Shown in pieces: positions 19,286 to 30,456 of a DNA stretch of 58,948 bases; the stretch's first letter is position 1; each line of letters opens with the position of its first letter. A program made the position numbers and the translations under genes. Below the pieces are notes generated by a model. It saw only the letters and a program-made list of their open reading frames with translations, was not told the DNA's origin and ran no database searches. The DNA is from Rhodospirillaceae bacterium (GTDB lineage Bacteria; Pseudomonadota; Alphaproteobacteria; GCA-2721365): assembly GCA_002721365.1 (NCBI GenBank), contig PBKC01000013.1, positions 1-58,948 of the forward strand, given 5' to 3'.

Positions 19286-19528
19286 TCAGGTGAAGGCCTT
19301 GAAGGCGATCAGGGTGAAGGTGTCCTTGATACCCGGGATGGTCTGGATGCGTTCGGTCACGAAGTGACCGATGTCGTCATCGTCGGGCAGGAAGCACTTC
19401 AGCAGAAGATCGTACTGACCGGAGGTCGAGTGCACTTCCGACACCTGATCGATGTCCTGGACCAGCATATCGGCGACGGCATAGGCCCGCCCCAATTCGC
19501 ACTTCACCATGACGAAGATCGTCTGCAT
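19286..19528 (-). CDS. Stand-alone Lrp/AsnC ligand-binding (RAM) domain protein
   Basis: This 80-residue protein consists only of the RAM domain that follows the DNA-binding part in Lrp/AsnC regulators: QTIFVMVKCELGRAYAVADML, the central EVHSTSGQYDLLLKCF with the Gly-x-Asp/Tyr signature, and a C-terminal IPGIKDTFTLIAFK. It lacks any helix-turn-helix. Such stand-alone RAM proteins form oligomers that bind amino acids; their cellular role is poorly defined. It starts 8 bases after the helicase stop, so the two are probably cotranscribed. Confidence 0.88.
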   Translation of the reverse strand: MQTIFVMVKCELGRAYAVADMLVQDIDQVSEVHSTSGQYDLLLKCFLPDDDDIGHFVTERIQTIPGIKDTFTLIAFKAFT

Positions 19529-19536
19529 GGATCGGC

Positions 19537-20934
19537 CTACCGGCTGACAGGGACGGCGGTCTTGAAGAAGGCCGGAACATGCTCGCCGAACGCGACCACA
19601 GGCTGGTCTTTGCCGCTGCGACGATTCTCGCGATTGGTTTCCGGGGCCGGCTTCTGCGCCGATTGCGCCTTCGGGGGCTCGGCGGCTTCGACGTCGTTCT
19701 TGCCGCCACTCTTGGCTTTGCGTTCGGTCCCGTTCTTGGACTTCGAAGCGTCGGTGCGCCGGCTGCGGGAGCGCGGCGCGGGCGCTTCTTCCTCTTCTTC
19801 TTCGCCGGTGATCTCGACACCCGGAATGTCGATCTTCGGTATGTCCTTGCCGATCAGCTTCCTGATCGCATCGAGATACCGGCCGTCCGAAGGCGTGGCC
19901 AGCATATACGCCTGACCGGCGCGTCCCGCGCGGCCGGTCCGGCCGATGCGGTGCACGTAGTCTTCGGCGTGAGTCGGGACGTCGAAGTTGAAGACGTGGG
20001 ACAGACCCGCGATGTCTAGACCGCGGCCGGCGACGTCGGTTGCCACCAGCAGCTTGATCTCGCCGGCCTTGAACGCGGACAGCGTCTCGGTTCGGCTGGA
20101 CTGCGCCATATCGCCGTGCAATCCGGCAGCACTGAATCCGTGCCGGCGGAGCGACTTGTCGAGCACGTCGACGTCGCGTTTCCGATTGCAGAAGATGATG
20201 GCGTTCTCGACGTCGGTATTGGCGAGCAGGGCCCGAAGTGTTTCCCGCTTCTTGCGCGCGTCGATCACCGCCATCGCCTGCTTGACCGTTTCGGCGGGCG
20301 AGGCGGGCGGGGCGACGCTGATCTCCTCCGGCATGCGGAGGAATTCGTTCGCGAGGCGACGGATTTCCTTCGCCATCGTCGCAGAGAACATCAAGGTCTG
20401 CCGGTTCGAAGGCAGCATCTTACCGATGCGCTCGACGTCCGGAATGAACCCCATATCGAGCATCCGGTCGGCCTCATCGATGACCAGGAGCTGAACGCCG
20501 GTCAGCAGGATCTTGCCGCGCTCGAACAGATCGATCAGCCGGCCTGGCGTGGCGATCAGCACGTCGACGCCGCGATCGAGCCGCTTTTCCTGCTCGCTCA
20601 TGGAAACGCCGCCGATCAGCAGCGCCATCGACAGACTGTTGTACTTCCCGTACGTCTCGAAGCTGTTCGATATCTGTGCCGCGAGCTCGCGGGTCGGGGT
20701 CAGGATCAACGACCGCGGCATCCGGGCCTTGGCGCGTCCCGCCGCCAGGATGTCGATCATCGGCAGGGTGAAAGAGGCCGTTTTCCCCGTCCCGGTCTGA
20801 GCTACGCCCAGAACGTCGCGTCCCTGAAGAATGACTGGAATGGCCTGGGTCTGGATGGGGGTCGGATCTGTGTATCCGGCGTCGGAAACGGCCCGGAGTA
20901 CCTTTTCGCTGAGTCCGAGCTCGGAGAACTTCAT
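19537..20934 (-). CDS. DEAD-box RNA helicase, RhlE-like
   Basis: The 465-residue protein holds all helicase motifs in order: Q-motif YTDPTPIQTQAIP, Walker A AQTGTGKTASF near residue 46, PTRELAAQI, TPGRL, VIDEADRMLDMGF, FSATM, IIFCNRKRDVD, ATDVAGRGLDIAG and HRIGRTGRAG. A lysine- and glutamate-rich tail after about residue 370 (EEEEEEAPAPRSRSRRTD) is typical of RhlE proteins that bind structured RNA. Such enzymes unwind short duplexes during ribosome assembly, RNA decay or cold adaptation. The upstream region is AT-rich with a likely promoter near 20950-21000. Confidence 0.93.
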   Translation of the reverse strand: MKFSELGLSEKVLRAVSDAGYTDPTPIQTQAIPVILQGRDVLGVAQTGTGKTASFTLPMIDILAAGRAKARMPRSLILTPTRELAAQISNSFETYGKYNSLSMALLIGGVSMSEQEKRLDRGVDVLIATPGRLIDLFERGKILLTGVQLLVIDEADRMLDMGFIPDVERIGKMLPSNRQTLMFSATMAKEIRRLANEFLRMPEEISVAPPASPAETVKQAMAVIDARKKRETLRALLANTDVENAIIFCNRKRDVDVLDKSLRRHGFSAAGLHGDMAQSSRTETLSAFKAGEIKLLVATDVAGRGLDIAGLSHVFNFDVPTHAEDYVHRIGRTGRAGRAGQAYMLATPSDGRYLDAIRKLIGKDIPKIDIPGVEITGEEEEEEAPAPRSRSRRTDASKSKNGTERKAKSGGKNDVEAAEPPKAQSAQKPAPETNRENRRSGKDQPVVAFGEHVPAFFKTAVPVSR

Positions 20935-21099
20935 ATTCTGGGGCAGTGCCTGTTTACCTTATAACTTATAGTCGTTGACTCGTGCGGAATATAAACAGCA
21001 GCTTTTCGATGTCAATCTATGCCCGGCTTCGGCAATGACAATCGATGCCCGCTGCAATATATCCGCCACAATCGACTACCTATCTTTAAGAGGAGTGTT

Positions 21100-21639
21100 G
21101 TGCTGATCGATTCGACTCGTGCCGCTCTGTTGGTCGTGGACGTTCAGGAAAAGTTCGTTCCGGCGATGCACGACGCAGACCGGATGATCGCTCATTGCGC
21201 GAAGCTGATGCAGGCCGCGACCATGCTCGGCCTGCCGATGGTGGTGACCGAACAATCGCCGGAAAAGCTGGGCCCTACGGTTTCGCCGCTGGCGGAACTG
21301 GGGCCGGAGCGGCGGTTTCCCAAGACCCATTTCTCCTGCATGGGTGATCCCGCGATCAGCCGTCATCTGACGACGTTGGGGCGGGACCAGATCCTGATCT
21401 GCGGGATCGAAGCCCACATCTGTGTCCTGCAGACGGCGCTGCATCTCGTCCAGCGCGGTCTTCATCCCTTCGTCGTGGCCGATGCGGTGACGTCGCGGGC
21501 ATCGTCCAACGTGGCGCTGGCTTTCGATCGGCTGCGCGACAACACTGTCGGCGTCGTGTCGCTGGAGATGGTTCTGTTCGAAGCGTTGGGCCAGGCGGGC
21601 GGCGATCTTTTCAAGCGCGTCACCGCGCTGATCAAGTAG
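21100..21639 (+). CDS. Isochorismatase-family cysteine hydrolase
   Basis: A GTG start at 21100 is preceded by AAGAGGAG, giving 179 residues; an ATG at 21019 has no such site. The catalytic triad of the family is visible: Asp in LVVDVQEKF, Lys in FPKTHFSCMG and Cys in CGIEAHICVLQT. Members hydrolyse isochorismate, nicotinamide, carbamoyl or other amide bonds; this shorter type, close to YcaC or phenazine-like hydrolases, often has an unknown substrate. The following hydrolase gene begins 10 bases after its stop, so the two form an operon. Confidence 0.88.
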   Translation: MLIDSTRAALLVVDVQEKFVPAMHDADRMIAHCAKLMQAATMLGLPMVVTEQSPEKLGPTVSPLAELGPERRFPKTHFSCMGDPAISRHLTTLGRDQILICGIEAHICVLQTALHLVQRGLHPFVVADAVTSRASSNVALAFDRLRDNTVGVVSLEMVLFEALGQAGGDLFKRVTALIK

Positions 21640-21649
21640 ACGGAGTCCC

Positions 21650-22354
21650 ATGACTGCCAAGATCCCGCTGGTCCTGTGTCCGGGCTTGCTGTGCGATGCT
21701 GCCCTGTGGCGGCACCAAATCGAAAATCTGGCGGATATCGCCGACATCACTGTCGGCGACTTCACGATCGACGATTCTCTTCCGGGAATGGCGTCTCGCC
21801 TTCTTGCCACGGCGCCGGAGCGTTTCGCGCTCGCCGGGCTTTCGATGGGCGGGTACGTCGCGCAGGAAATCATCCGTCAGGCGCCTGAGCGGGTGACCCG
21901 GCTGGCGCTTCTCGATACCTCGGCCCGGGCCGACACGCCGGAGCAGACGAAGCGCCGCCGCGACCTCATGGACTTGGCGGGACGGGGCCGGTTCCGTGGC
22001 GTTACCCCCCAGCTCATGCCACTTCTCATCCATCCCGACCGGCTGGAGGACGAGCCCTTGACGCAAGCCATCATGGCAATGGCCGAGAATGTGGGGCCCG
22101 AAGCGTTTCTTCGCCAGCAGACGGCAATCGCCGCGCGTCCCGACGGCCGTGGCGATCTCGCCGGCATCGCTTGCCCGACTCTGGTGCTGTGCGGTCGACA
22201 GGACCGGCTGACTCCTGTCGAGGTCAACGTCGAGATCGCCGAAGGGATTCCCGGCGCCGACCTCGTGATCCTCGGCGACTGCGGCCATATGACGACCATG
22301 GAACGGCCGGAGGCGACGACCGCGGCGATGCGCGTCTGGCTTACCGAGCGCTGA
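21650..22354 (+). CDS. Alpha/beta-fold hydrolase
   Basis: This 234-residue alpha/beta hydrolase has the nucleophile elbow GLSMGG near residue 67, an N-terminal VLCPGLLCDAALW oxyanion loop, a catalytic Asp in LCGRQDRLTP and a His in GDCGHMTTMERP. It belongs to the broad esterase/lactonase group, and the substrate cannot be inferred. No signal peptide is present, so it is cytoplasmic. It is probably translated with the isochorismatase-family gene just upstream. Confidence 0.88.
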   Translation: MTAKIPLVLCPGLLCDAALWRHQIENLADIADITVGDFTIDDSLPGMASRLLATAPERFALAGLSMGGYVAQEIIRQAPERVTRLALLDTSARADTPEQTKRRRDLMDLAGRGRFRGVTPQLMPLLIHPDRLEDEPLTQAIMAMAENVGPEAFLRQQTAIAARPDGRGDLAGIACPTLVLCGRQDRLTPVEVNVEIAEGIPGADLVILGDCGHMTTMERPEATTAAMRVWLTER

Positions 22355-22384
22355 TAAGGTGTCGTGAAGGGAAACCGAGTCCGT

Positions 22385-22960
22385 CTATCCCTTCTGCGAC
22401 GGGTCGCCTGGAAGCGGGGCATTCTCAAACAGCCGCTCGGTCATCATCTCGACGAATTCGCCGAACGCCGGGTCGGTCGGATCGGTAATCGGCCCCAGGC
22501 TCGCGCTCAGGGTCGAAAGCGGCCGGTTGCCGTGACATAGCGCCATGCGGACGGCGATCGGACGGGAGTCGCGATCGATGGCGAACTTCTCCGGTGCGAC
22601 CGAGCAGAGCGAGCCACCGCCGATCGTCGGCGCGCCACCGAAAAGGATCGCCATGCCGACACCCTCGCGGGTGTGGACGGCCGGGTCTGTTGTGTAGCGC
22701 AGACCAAATCCCGGATTGGCCTCGGCCATTGCCGCAGTGACTTCCGAGTTGAGCGTCTCCCTGGGGACGCCGAACGGATTGCCGATAACCCGCGTCGCCA
22801 CATAGGGGGTGTCGGAATCATAGACCGCGAAATGGGTCGGAAAATCAGCATAGCGTGTCGAGTGGTAGATCGTCGGCGTCGAGCAGGCCGAGATCAGGAA
22901 AGCTGTAGCCGCGAGGACGCCCAGGCCCCAGCGTCGGCCGGAATGGACTGATGCCTTCAT
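22385..22960 (-). CDS. Hypothetical lipoprotein
   Basis: The N-terminus has a positively charged start, a hydrophobic stretch and a lipobox LISAC with the lipidated Cys at residue 26, so the protein should be anchored in the outer membrane or held in the periplasm. The remaining 165 residues (STPTIYHSTRYADFPTHFAVYDSD) contain two further cysteines, in GGGSLCSVAP and RMALCHGNRP, but no catalytic motif that I recognise. The gene lies downstream of parE on the same strand after 133 bases. Confidence 0.78.
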   Translation of the reverse strand: MKASVHSGRRWGLGVLAATAFLISACSTPTIYHSTRYADFPTHFAVYDSDTPYVATRVIGNPFGVPRETLNSEVTAAMAEANPGFGLRYTTDPAVHTREGVGMAILFGGAPTIGGGSLCSVAPEKFAIDRDSRPIAVRMALCHGNRPLSTLSASLGPITDPTDPAFGEFVEMMTERLFENAPLPGDPSQKG

Positions 22961-23093
22961 CGTTCAATCGTCCGTTTGTGACTGTCCGAGGGATATGGGC
23001 AGTCATCGTGCGGATGACGAGGTGGCAGATCTGCCAGCCCGGCCTTTCGGTCAGCTCAGAGAACTCAGCCCAAGCTCGGGACCGTGCGACGCC

Positions 23094-25067
23094 CTAAAGA
23101 TCGATGTCGTGGACGAAGGGCGCACGTTCCTGGATGAACGCCAGCCGAAGTTCGGGATTGCGGCCGAGGAGAACTTCGACCCTGCGCTCGGTCTCCTCCC
23201 TTTCCTCGCCCGGGATCTCGACGCGGAGCAGGGTCCGATGGGCCGGTGCCATGGTCGTCGATTTGAGCTGCGCGGCCGGCATTTCGCCCAGACCTTTGAA
23301 GCGGCCGATCTCGACCTTGCCGTTACCCTTGAAGTGCTCGGCGAGCAACGCATCGCGATGAGCGTCGTCTCGGGCGTAGATCGTCTCCGAACCACGGGTG
23401 AGGCGATAGAGCGGCGGTTGGGCGAGAAAAAGATGGCCACCGCGGATGAGGGCCGGCATTTCGCGGAAGAAGAACGTCATCAGCAGTGACGCGATGTGGG
23501 CGCCGTCGACGTCGGCGTCGGTCATGATGATGACGCGCTCGTAGCGGAGAGCGGACTCGTCGTACTTGGAACCATGCCCGCAGCCGAGCGCCTGGATCAG
23601 GTCGCTCAGCTCGCGGTTGGCGCGCAGCTTGTCGGCGCTGGCACTGGCGACGTTGAGGATCTTGCCGCGAAGCGGAAGGACCGCCTGGGTCTCGCGGCTC
23701 CGGGCCTGCTTAGCCGAACCGCCGGCGGAATCGCCCTCGACGATGAACAGTTCGGTTCCGTCAGGGCCCGAGCGCGAGCAGTCGGCAAGCTTGCCGGGAA
23801 GGCGCAGCTTGCGGGTCGCCGTCTTTCTTGCGACCTCGCGGTCCTGGCGCCGACGAATACGCTCGTCCGCCCGCTCGATCGCACGGTCGAGCAGCGCGTT
23901 GGCGGTGTCGGGCGCCTGGGCGAGCCAATGGTCGAAGCGGTCCTTGACCGCGGCCTCGACCAGACGCGTCGCCTCGGCGGAGGTGAGCTTCTCCTTCGTC
24001 TGGCCCTGGAACTGAGGGTCGGGAAGGAACAGCGAGAGAAGCCCGACCGCGCCGCCGACGACATCCTCCGCGGTGATCGTGCTGGCCCGTCTGTTGCCGA
24101 CCAGATCGCCATATGCCTTGAGCGCGCGGGTGAGGGCGCCGCGAAAGCCGGTTTCATGCGTGCCGCCTTCCGGTGTCGGCACCGTGTTGCAGTAGGACCG
24201 GATGAACGGCTCGCCCGATTCCGGCCAGGCGACCGCCCATTCGACGCGTCCGGCCGTCCCTTCGGTCAGGTCGGCTTCCCCGGCGAAGGGGCCCAGCGCC
24301 TCGGCGCCGTCGAGGGTCGCCCGCAGGTAGTCGGCGAGACCGCCGGGAAAGTGCAGGGTCTCGCGCGCGGGGATCTTCGAATCGCTGCCGAGGAGCGCGG
24401 CGTCACAGGACCAGCGGATCTCGACGCCCCGGAACAGATAGGCCTTCGACCGGGCCATGCGGTAGAGCGTTGCCGGACGGAAACGGGCCGATTCGGTGAA
24501 GATTTCCGGGTCGGGACGGAAGCCGATGCTGGTGCCGCGGCGGTTATGGACGGCACCGACTTCGGTCAGAGCTCCGTCAGGATGCCCACGACGGAAGACC
24601 TGCCGCCACAGCCGTCGGTCGCGTGCGACCTCCACCCACAGCATTTCTGAGAGAGCGTTCACCACCGAAAGGCCGACCCCGTGCAGCCCGCCGGATGTCG
24701 CATAGACCTTGCCGCCGAACTTGCCGCCCGAATGCAGGGTGGTGAGGATGACCTCGAGCGCCGATTTCGACGGGAACTTGGGGTGCGGATCGATGGGGAT
24801 GCCGCGGCCGTTGTCCCGGATCGTCAGCGTGCCGTCGGCCGCGAGCTCGACGTCGATGAAGCTGGCATGGCCGGCGACGGCCTCGTCCATGGCGTTGTCG
24901 AGGATTTCCGCCGCCAGATGGTGGAGCGCGGCGTCGCCGGTGCCGCCGATATACATGCCGGGCCGCCGGCGGACGGGCTCCAGCCCTTCGAGAACCTCGA
25001 TATCCTTGGCGGAATACTCGTCCGCAGTGCGTGCGGTCGCTTGAAACAGGTCGGACATGGCGCGCAT
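23094..25067 (-). CDS. parE: DNA topoisomerase IV subunit B
   Basis: At 657 residues this is the usual ParE length and shorter than many GyrB. Domains in order are the GHKL ATPase (ILDNAMDEAVAGH, DNGRGIPID, SGGLHGVGLSVVNALS), the transducer domain and TOPRIM with EGDSAGGSAKQAR, LPLRGKILNV and MTDADVDGAH. ParE hydrolyses ATP to drive chromosome decatenation with ParC, which is not in the window. The sequence GRNPELRLAFIQERA in the tail is typical. Translation may instead begin three codons in (MSDLF), which matches homologues better; neither start has a strong ribosome site. Confidence 0.93.
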   Translation of the reverse strand: MRAMSDLFQATARTADEYSAKDIEVLEGLEPVRRRPGMYIGGTGDAALHHLAAEILDNAMDEAVAGHASFIDVELAADGTLTIRDNGRGIPIDPHPKFPSKSALEVILTTLHSGGKFGGKVYATSGGLHGVGLSVVNALSEMLWVEVARDRRLWRQVFRRGHPDGALTEVGAVHNRRGTSIGFRPDPEIFTESARFRPATLYRMARSKAYLFRGVEIRWSCDAALLGSDSKIPARETLHFPGGLADYLRATLDGAEALGPFAGEADLTEGTAGRVEWAVAWPESGEPFIRSYCNTVPTPEGGTHETGFRGALTRALKAYGDLVGNRRASTITAEDVVGGAVGLLSLFLPDPQFQGQTKEKLTSAEATRLVEAAVKDRFDHWLAQAPDTANALLDRAIERADERIRRRQDREVARKTATRKLRLPGKLADCSRSGPDGTELFIVEGDSAGGSAKQARSRETQAVLPLRGKILNVASASADKLRANRELSDLIQALGCGHGSKYDESALRYERVIIMTDADVDGAHIASLLMTFFFREMPALIRGGHLFLAQPPLYRLTRGSETIYARDDAHRDALLAEHFKGNGKVEIGRFKGLGEMPAAQLKSTTMAPAHRTLLRVEIPGEEREETERRVEVLLGRNPELRLAFIQERAPFVHDIDL

Positions 25068-25141
25068 TATGGTGGCGCCGTCGGCGGCCTCGCAAGGATA
25101 TAGTGGCCGCTTCGGCGTCAGCTACAACATTTGGTGAATTT

Positions 25142-25531
25142 ATGAGCAGCGACGGCCACGACATCCCGCGCGATCCGGCGGTGCGCACCATCGCCATGCC
25201 GAAGGATACCAACCCCTCCGGCGACATCTTCGGCGGCTGGATCATGGCCCAGATGGACATCGCCGGCGGCGTGACGGCCGCCCAGCGCGCCCATGGCCGC
25301 GTTGCGACGGTCGCCTGCGACGCGATGACCTTCCATCGCCCGGTGTTCGTGGGCGACGTGGTCTCCTGTTACTCCGAAATCATCAAGATCGGCACCACCT
25401 CGATCACCGTGAAGGTGGAGGCCGTCGCCGCCCGCTATACCTCCGGCGAGAAGATCAAGGTGACCGAAGCTACGTTCACCTATGTGGCGATCGGCGCCGA
25501 CCGGAAGAAACGCGAAGTGCCGGCGGAGTAG
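25142..25531 (+). CDS. Acyl-CoA thioesterase, YciA-like hotdog fold
   Basis: The start at 25142 gives 129 residues. The single hotdog domain shows IAMPKDTNPSGDIFGGWIMAQMDIAGG, whose Asn-x-x-Gly-x-x-Phe-Gly-Gly run is the YciA/BFIT signature, then VATVACDAMTFHRPVFVGDVV and a C-terminal VTEATFTYVAI. Members hydrolyse medium or long acyl-CoA to free acid and CoA in the cytoplasm, usually as hexamers. The gene is divergent from parE and converges on glnA across R7. Substrate length preference is unknown. Confidence 0.92.
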   Translation: MSSDGHDIPRDPAVRTIAMPKDTNPSGDIFGGWIMAQMDIAGGVTAAQRAHGRVATVACDAMTFHRPVFVGDVVSCYSEIIKIGTTSITVKVEAVAARYTSGEKIKVTEATFTYVAIGADRKKREVPAE

Positions 25532-25555
25532 CGACGTCGAAACGTATGACCACCT

Positions 25556-25696
25556 TTTCGTCGTCCTCCGGTTTGACCGGAGGACCCAACGGCTCCGACG
25601 CGTCTCTTCCGGACGATGAACGGACGAAAGCAGTCCAACTGCATTGCGCCGCAGTGCCGCCGGTAGGTCCTCCGGTCAAGCCGGAGGACGACGAAA
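25556..25696. repeat. Composite palindromic repeat R7
   Basis: TTTCGTC and GACGAAA form the outer ends. Each side is itself a hairpin of GTCCTCCGG/CCGGAGGAC, with loop TTTGA on the left and TCAAG on the right. The whole element sits between the converging thioesterase and glnA genes. Confidence 0.85.
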
Positions 25697-25736
25697 TAGC
25701 TTTTTTTGAGGAAAAGGGGCCACCCTCGAAAGACAA

Positions 25737-25766
25737 CGGCCGCGGAGGCTTTTGCCTCCGCGGCCG
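25737..25766. terminator. Stem-loop terminator downstream of glnA
   Basis: A perfect 13-bp stem (CGGCCGCGGAGGC and its complement) with a TTTT loop lies 24 bases past the glnA stop. On the plus strand it is followed by CTTTCTT. It probably stops glnA transcription and may work in both directions. Confidence 0.75.
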
Positions 25767-25790
25767 CTTTCTTGAGGTCCGATCGACGGA

Positions 25791-27200
<1,410 letters not shown>

Positions 27201-27297
27201 CGAAGACCTCCCTCCAGGATGACGGGATCCATACGTCCGAAATAGAAATGTGAATAGGGACGAGCATGTGCGCTCGCCGAGCGGTCACGAAATGGTC

Positions 27298-27322
27298 GGG
27301 GCAGCCAGGTACTGGCCACCCC
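27298..27322. other. Intercistronic hairpin between glnB and glnA
   Basis: On the minus strand GGGGTGGCCAG pairs with CTGGCTGCCCC across a 3-base loop (11 pairs, two of them G-U). It has no U-tract, so RNA processing or attenuation is as likely as termination. Confidence 0.55.
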
Positions 27323-27348
27323 GCCATCGGCCGGCAACGTCCGCGTGC

Positions 27349-27843
<495 letters not shown>

Positions 27844-27914
27844 TTAAGCAGGTCGCCCGCCTGTCCTCGGGCTTGACCGGAGCGCGGGAATGTTAGAAAA
27901 GTGGCGGCCCTTGC

Positions 27915-27992
27915 GGCGGGTGTAGCTCAGTCGGTTAGAGCGCCAGATTGTGGATCTGGATGTCGTCGGTTCGAATCCGATCACTCGCCCCA
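27915..27992 (+). tRNA. tRNA-His (anticodon GTG)
   Basis: A full cloverleaf is visible. Acceptor arm GCGGGTG pairs with CACTCGC, the D stem is GCTC/GAGC, and anticodon stem CCAGA/TCTGG holds loop TTGTGGA with GTG at 27950-27952. The T arm contains GGTTCGAAT. The CCA end is encoded. The extra G at 27915 opposite discriminator C27989 is the tRNA-His identity pair. Confidence 0.97.
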
Positions 27993-28014
27993 TTTCCCTT
28001 CAAGACAGGACGAT

Positions 28015-28041
28015 ACGCCCAAGCACGGGATGCTTGGGTGT
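28015..28041. terminator. Possible stem-loop after tRNA-His
   Basis: ACGCCCAAGCA pairs with TGCTTGGGTGT (11 pairs, one G-U) across loop CGGGA, 22 bases after the tRNA. There is no T-run, so it may be a processing or weak termination signal. The following 28042-28267 holds only a short 8-bp stem at about 28152 and no gene I can support. Confidence 0.45.
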
Positions 28042-28267
28042 CTGCGTGTCGGGTAGGGAAGAAGAGAGGGAGCCTCGACCGGCTGAGGGCAGATTGTCCG
28101 CACGGCCGGTGATCGGTAATGGCTTTTTGTTTTGAAGGCCCGTTGGGCTGGAACAGCGAGGTTGCCGCGCTGTTCACCTCTCGCCTTTTCAGGGCTTCGG
28201 CGAGACGGGCTTTCCGGGGGACCTCACGGGGGGACCCCCATGGAAAGAACTGACGAAACTCCGCGTT

Positions 28268-28459
28268 TCAGGCCTCGGCGACAGCGTTCGCGCGAGGCCG
28301 GGCGCCCAGCCATCCGACGGTGCTCGCCAGAAGACCGCTGAAGACGCTGACTGTTACCATGTGCTCGGGATGACCCGCTGCCGCCGTGGCGGCCATGCCG
28401 ACCAGGGTTCCCAGAGCGGTAAAGCCGAATGCGGCGACAATCTTAGCGCGCTCCAACAT
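28268..28459 (-). CDS. Small two-helix membrane protein, unknown
   Basis: This is a 63-residue open frame with hydrophobic segments at about 5-27 and 33-52. An AGGAGGAGG ribosome site lies about 8 bases before the ATG, much better than for random frames. It has no motif that I recognise. It stands alone between tRNA-His and the RraA-like gene. Confidence 0.55.
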   Translation of the reverse strand: MLERAKIVAAFGFTALGTLVGMAATAAAGHPEHMVTVSVFSGLLASTVGWLGARPRANAVAEA

Positions 28460-28702
28460 CTTTCATCCTCCTCCTGCGTTTGCCACCCAAGGCATCGTCG
28501 ATGACCGTCACTATGGGGCGGGTGTGGGGCGGGCGATGTAACGTCGATCACAAAAGCCAACGTTTTGACGGTGAGCTGGTTCCTTTTCCGGTGGCTCTTC
28601 CGCTGACAGCGCACTTTGCGCCTCCATACGGGCGTCCCTATACTCCCGGCCGATCGCGTGGAGGCCGCGCGTAGAGAAAACATTCGGGAGGAGGACGATC
28701 CA

Positions 28703-29413
28703 TTGAGCGACCAGCCATTGAACGAGCAGGAACTCGCGGCACTCACGGCTTTCGATACGCCGACCATCTGCAATGCTCTTGAGCTGCTCGTGCCGGAACG
28801 GCGGGCAATGGGCTTCACGACCAGCAGCCTGGTCGCTCCGTTCCCGGAGCTTCCGCCGATGGTAGGCTATGCGCGCACCTGCACGATCCGGGCGGCGGAA
28901 CCGTCGTCGGCCAGCAAGGAATCCCTGAGGAAGCAGCGCTTCGATTATTTCGACTATGTCGCGTCGAAGCCCGGACCGACGATCTCCATCGTCCAGGACC
29001 TGGATGACGGCCGACCTGGCTTCGGATCGTTCTGGGGAGAGGTCAACAGCAACATCCACAGGGCCCTGGGCTGCCTCGGCACCGTCACCAACGGCAGCAT
29101 CCGAGACATCGATGCGATCGCCGAGGGCTTCCGCATGCTGGCTGGCAAGGTCGGGCCTTCGCACGCCCATGTGCACATGGTGGAGTTCGGCTGCGACGTG
29201 TCGGTCGGCGGAATGAACGTCTGCTCGGGTGATCTGGTCCACGCCGACCGGCATGGGGCGGTCGTCATACCGCACGCCGTTGCGAGGAAGGTGCCTGAAG
29301 CCGCCGCGCTGCTCGGCCGACGGGAAGCCGTGATCCTGGACGTGTGCCGCGGTTCGGACTTCACCGTCGAGAAGCTGAAGCAGGCGATCGGCGCCGCCGA
29401 CGAGATCCATTGA
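28703..29413 (+). CDS. RraA / 4-hydroxy-4-methyl-2-oxoglutarate aldolase family protein
   Basis: A TTG start at 28703 follows GGAGGAGG by 8 bases and gives 236 residues. An ATG at 28616 has no ribosome site and would add unconserved residues. The family signatures are LGCLGTVTNGSIRDIDAIAE (the G-x-x-R-D motif that holds substrate and metal) and GDLVHADRHGAVVIP near the C-terminus. Members are either class-II aldolases for pyruvate-type substrates or regulators of RNase E; the substrate-binding Arg-Asp pair is intact, favouring an enzyme. It heads a likely operon with a TRAP transporter, which suggests the transported acid is its substrate or precursor (inference). Confidence 0.85.
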   Translation: MSDQPLNEQELAALTAFDTPTICNALELLVPERRAMGFTTSSLVAPFPELPPMVGYARTCTIRAAEPSSASKESLRKQRFDYFDYVASKPGPTISIVQDLDDGRPGFGSFWGEVNSNIHRALGCLGTVTNGSIRDIDAIAEGFRMLAGKVGPSHAHVHMVEFGCDVSVGGMNVCSGDLVHADRHGAVVIPHAVARKVPEAAALLGRREAVILDVCRGSDFTVEKLKQAIGAADEIH

Positions 29414-29438
29414 TCGGATTCATGGACAGAGCCGTCTC

Positions 29439-30431
29439 ATGCAACGCTCGCTTCGCCTCGCCGCCGTCGCCACGCTCGTGCTGGCCACGGCGGCCTTCGT
29501 CCGTCCGGCGGTTGCCGCCGAGACCCTGAAAATCGGCTGGACGACTTCGGACAGCCCCAACGACCCCTATGCCATCGGCGCCCATGCCTTTGCCGAGGCG
29601 CTGGAAGAAGCGGCCCCCGGGCGGTTCGATATCCGGTTCTTTCCCAGTCGCCAACTCGGCGACGAGAAGGAGATGTTGGAGGGCTTGAAGTTCGGGGTGC
29701 TCGACATGGCGATCATCACCAACGCGGTGATCGCCAATGTCGAGCCGGCCTTCATGGTAAACGACCTGCCGTTCCTCTATGCGGACGAAGATCAGGCCCA
29801 CCACGTCCTGGATGGACCGGTCGGACAGGGGCTGCTGGCGCGGCTGGAAGGGGACAAGATCGTCGGCCTGGGGTTCATGGAAGGCGGCTTCCGCCACATG
29901 ATCAACAACGTCCGGCCGGTCTCGCAGCCGGCCGATGTGGCGGGCGTCAAGTTCCGGGTGATGCAGAACCCGGTATTCATCTCGATGTTCTCGGCGCTCG
30001 GTGGCAATGCCGTGCCGATGGCGTGGGGCGAGGTGTTCACCGCGGTCCAGCAGGGGACGATCGACGGACTGGAAATCCCGGTGCCGGTGATCGCCGCCGC
30101 GAAATACGACGAGGTCACACACTATCTGTCGCTGACCCGCCACACCTATTCGGCGATCGCGCTGCTGATGGCCCAGAGAACGTTCAAGAAACTGTCGGAC
30201 GACGACGAGGCGGCGATCCGCACCGCGGCTTCGAAGGCAGTGGATCTGCAGCGGTCGCGTGTGGCCGCGGTACAGCAAGCGCTGGTGTCCGAGCTGGAAA
30301 GCCGGGGCATGGCCGTGAACGTCGTCGAGAACACGAAGCCGTTCCGTCAGGCCGTGACGCCGGTCTATGACGAGTTCCGTGACCGGATCGGGGCGGAAAC
30401 CATGGACGCAGTTCTGGAGGCCACCCAGTAG
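29439..30431 (+). CDS. TRAP transporter substrate-binding protein, DctP family
   Basis: The 330-residue protein has a signal peptide ending PAVAAE (about residue 27), so it works in the periplasm. The ligand-binding signature Arg sits in GVKFRVMQNPVF, and GNAVPMAWGEVFTAVQQGTIDGLE is the classical DctP C-terminal-lobe motif. TRAP binding proteins usually bind carboxylates through that Arg. The permease genes follow directly. The ligand is not identifiable by eye. Confidence 0.93.
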   Translation: MQRSLRLAAVATLVLATAAFVRPAVAAETLKIGWTTSDSPNDPYAIGAHAFAEALEEAAPGRFDIRFFPSRQLGDEKEMLEGLKFGVLDMAIITNAVIANVEPAFMVNDLPFLYADEDQAHHVLDGPVGQGLLARLEGDKIVGLGFMEGGFRHMINNVRPVSQPADVAGVKFRVMQNPVFISMFSALGGNAVPMAWGEVFTAVQQGTIDGLEIPVPVIAAAKYDEVTHYLSLTRHTYSAIALLMAQRTFKKLSDDDEAAIRTAASKAVDLQRSRVAAVQQALVSELESRGMAVNVVENTKPFRQAVTPVYDEFRDRIGAETMDAVLEATQ

Positions 30432-30456
30432 CGATCGGTTTCGGCAAGGTCTGCCG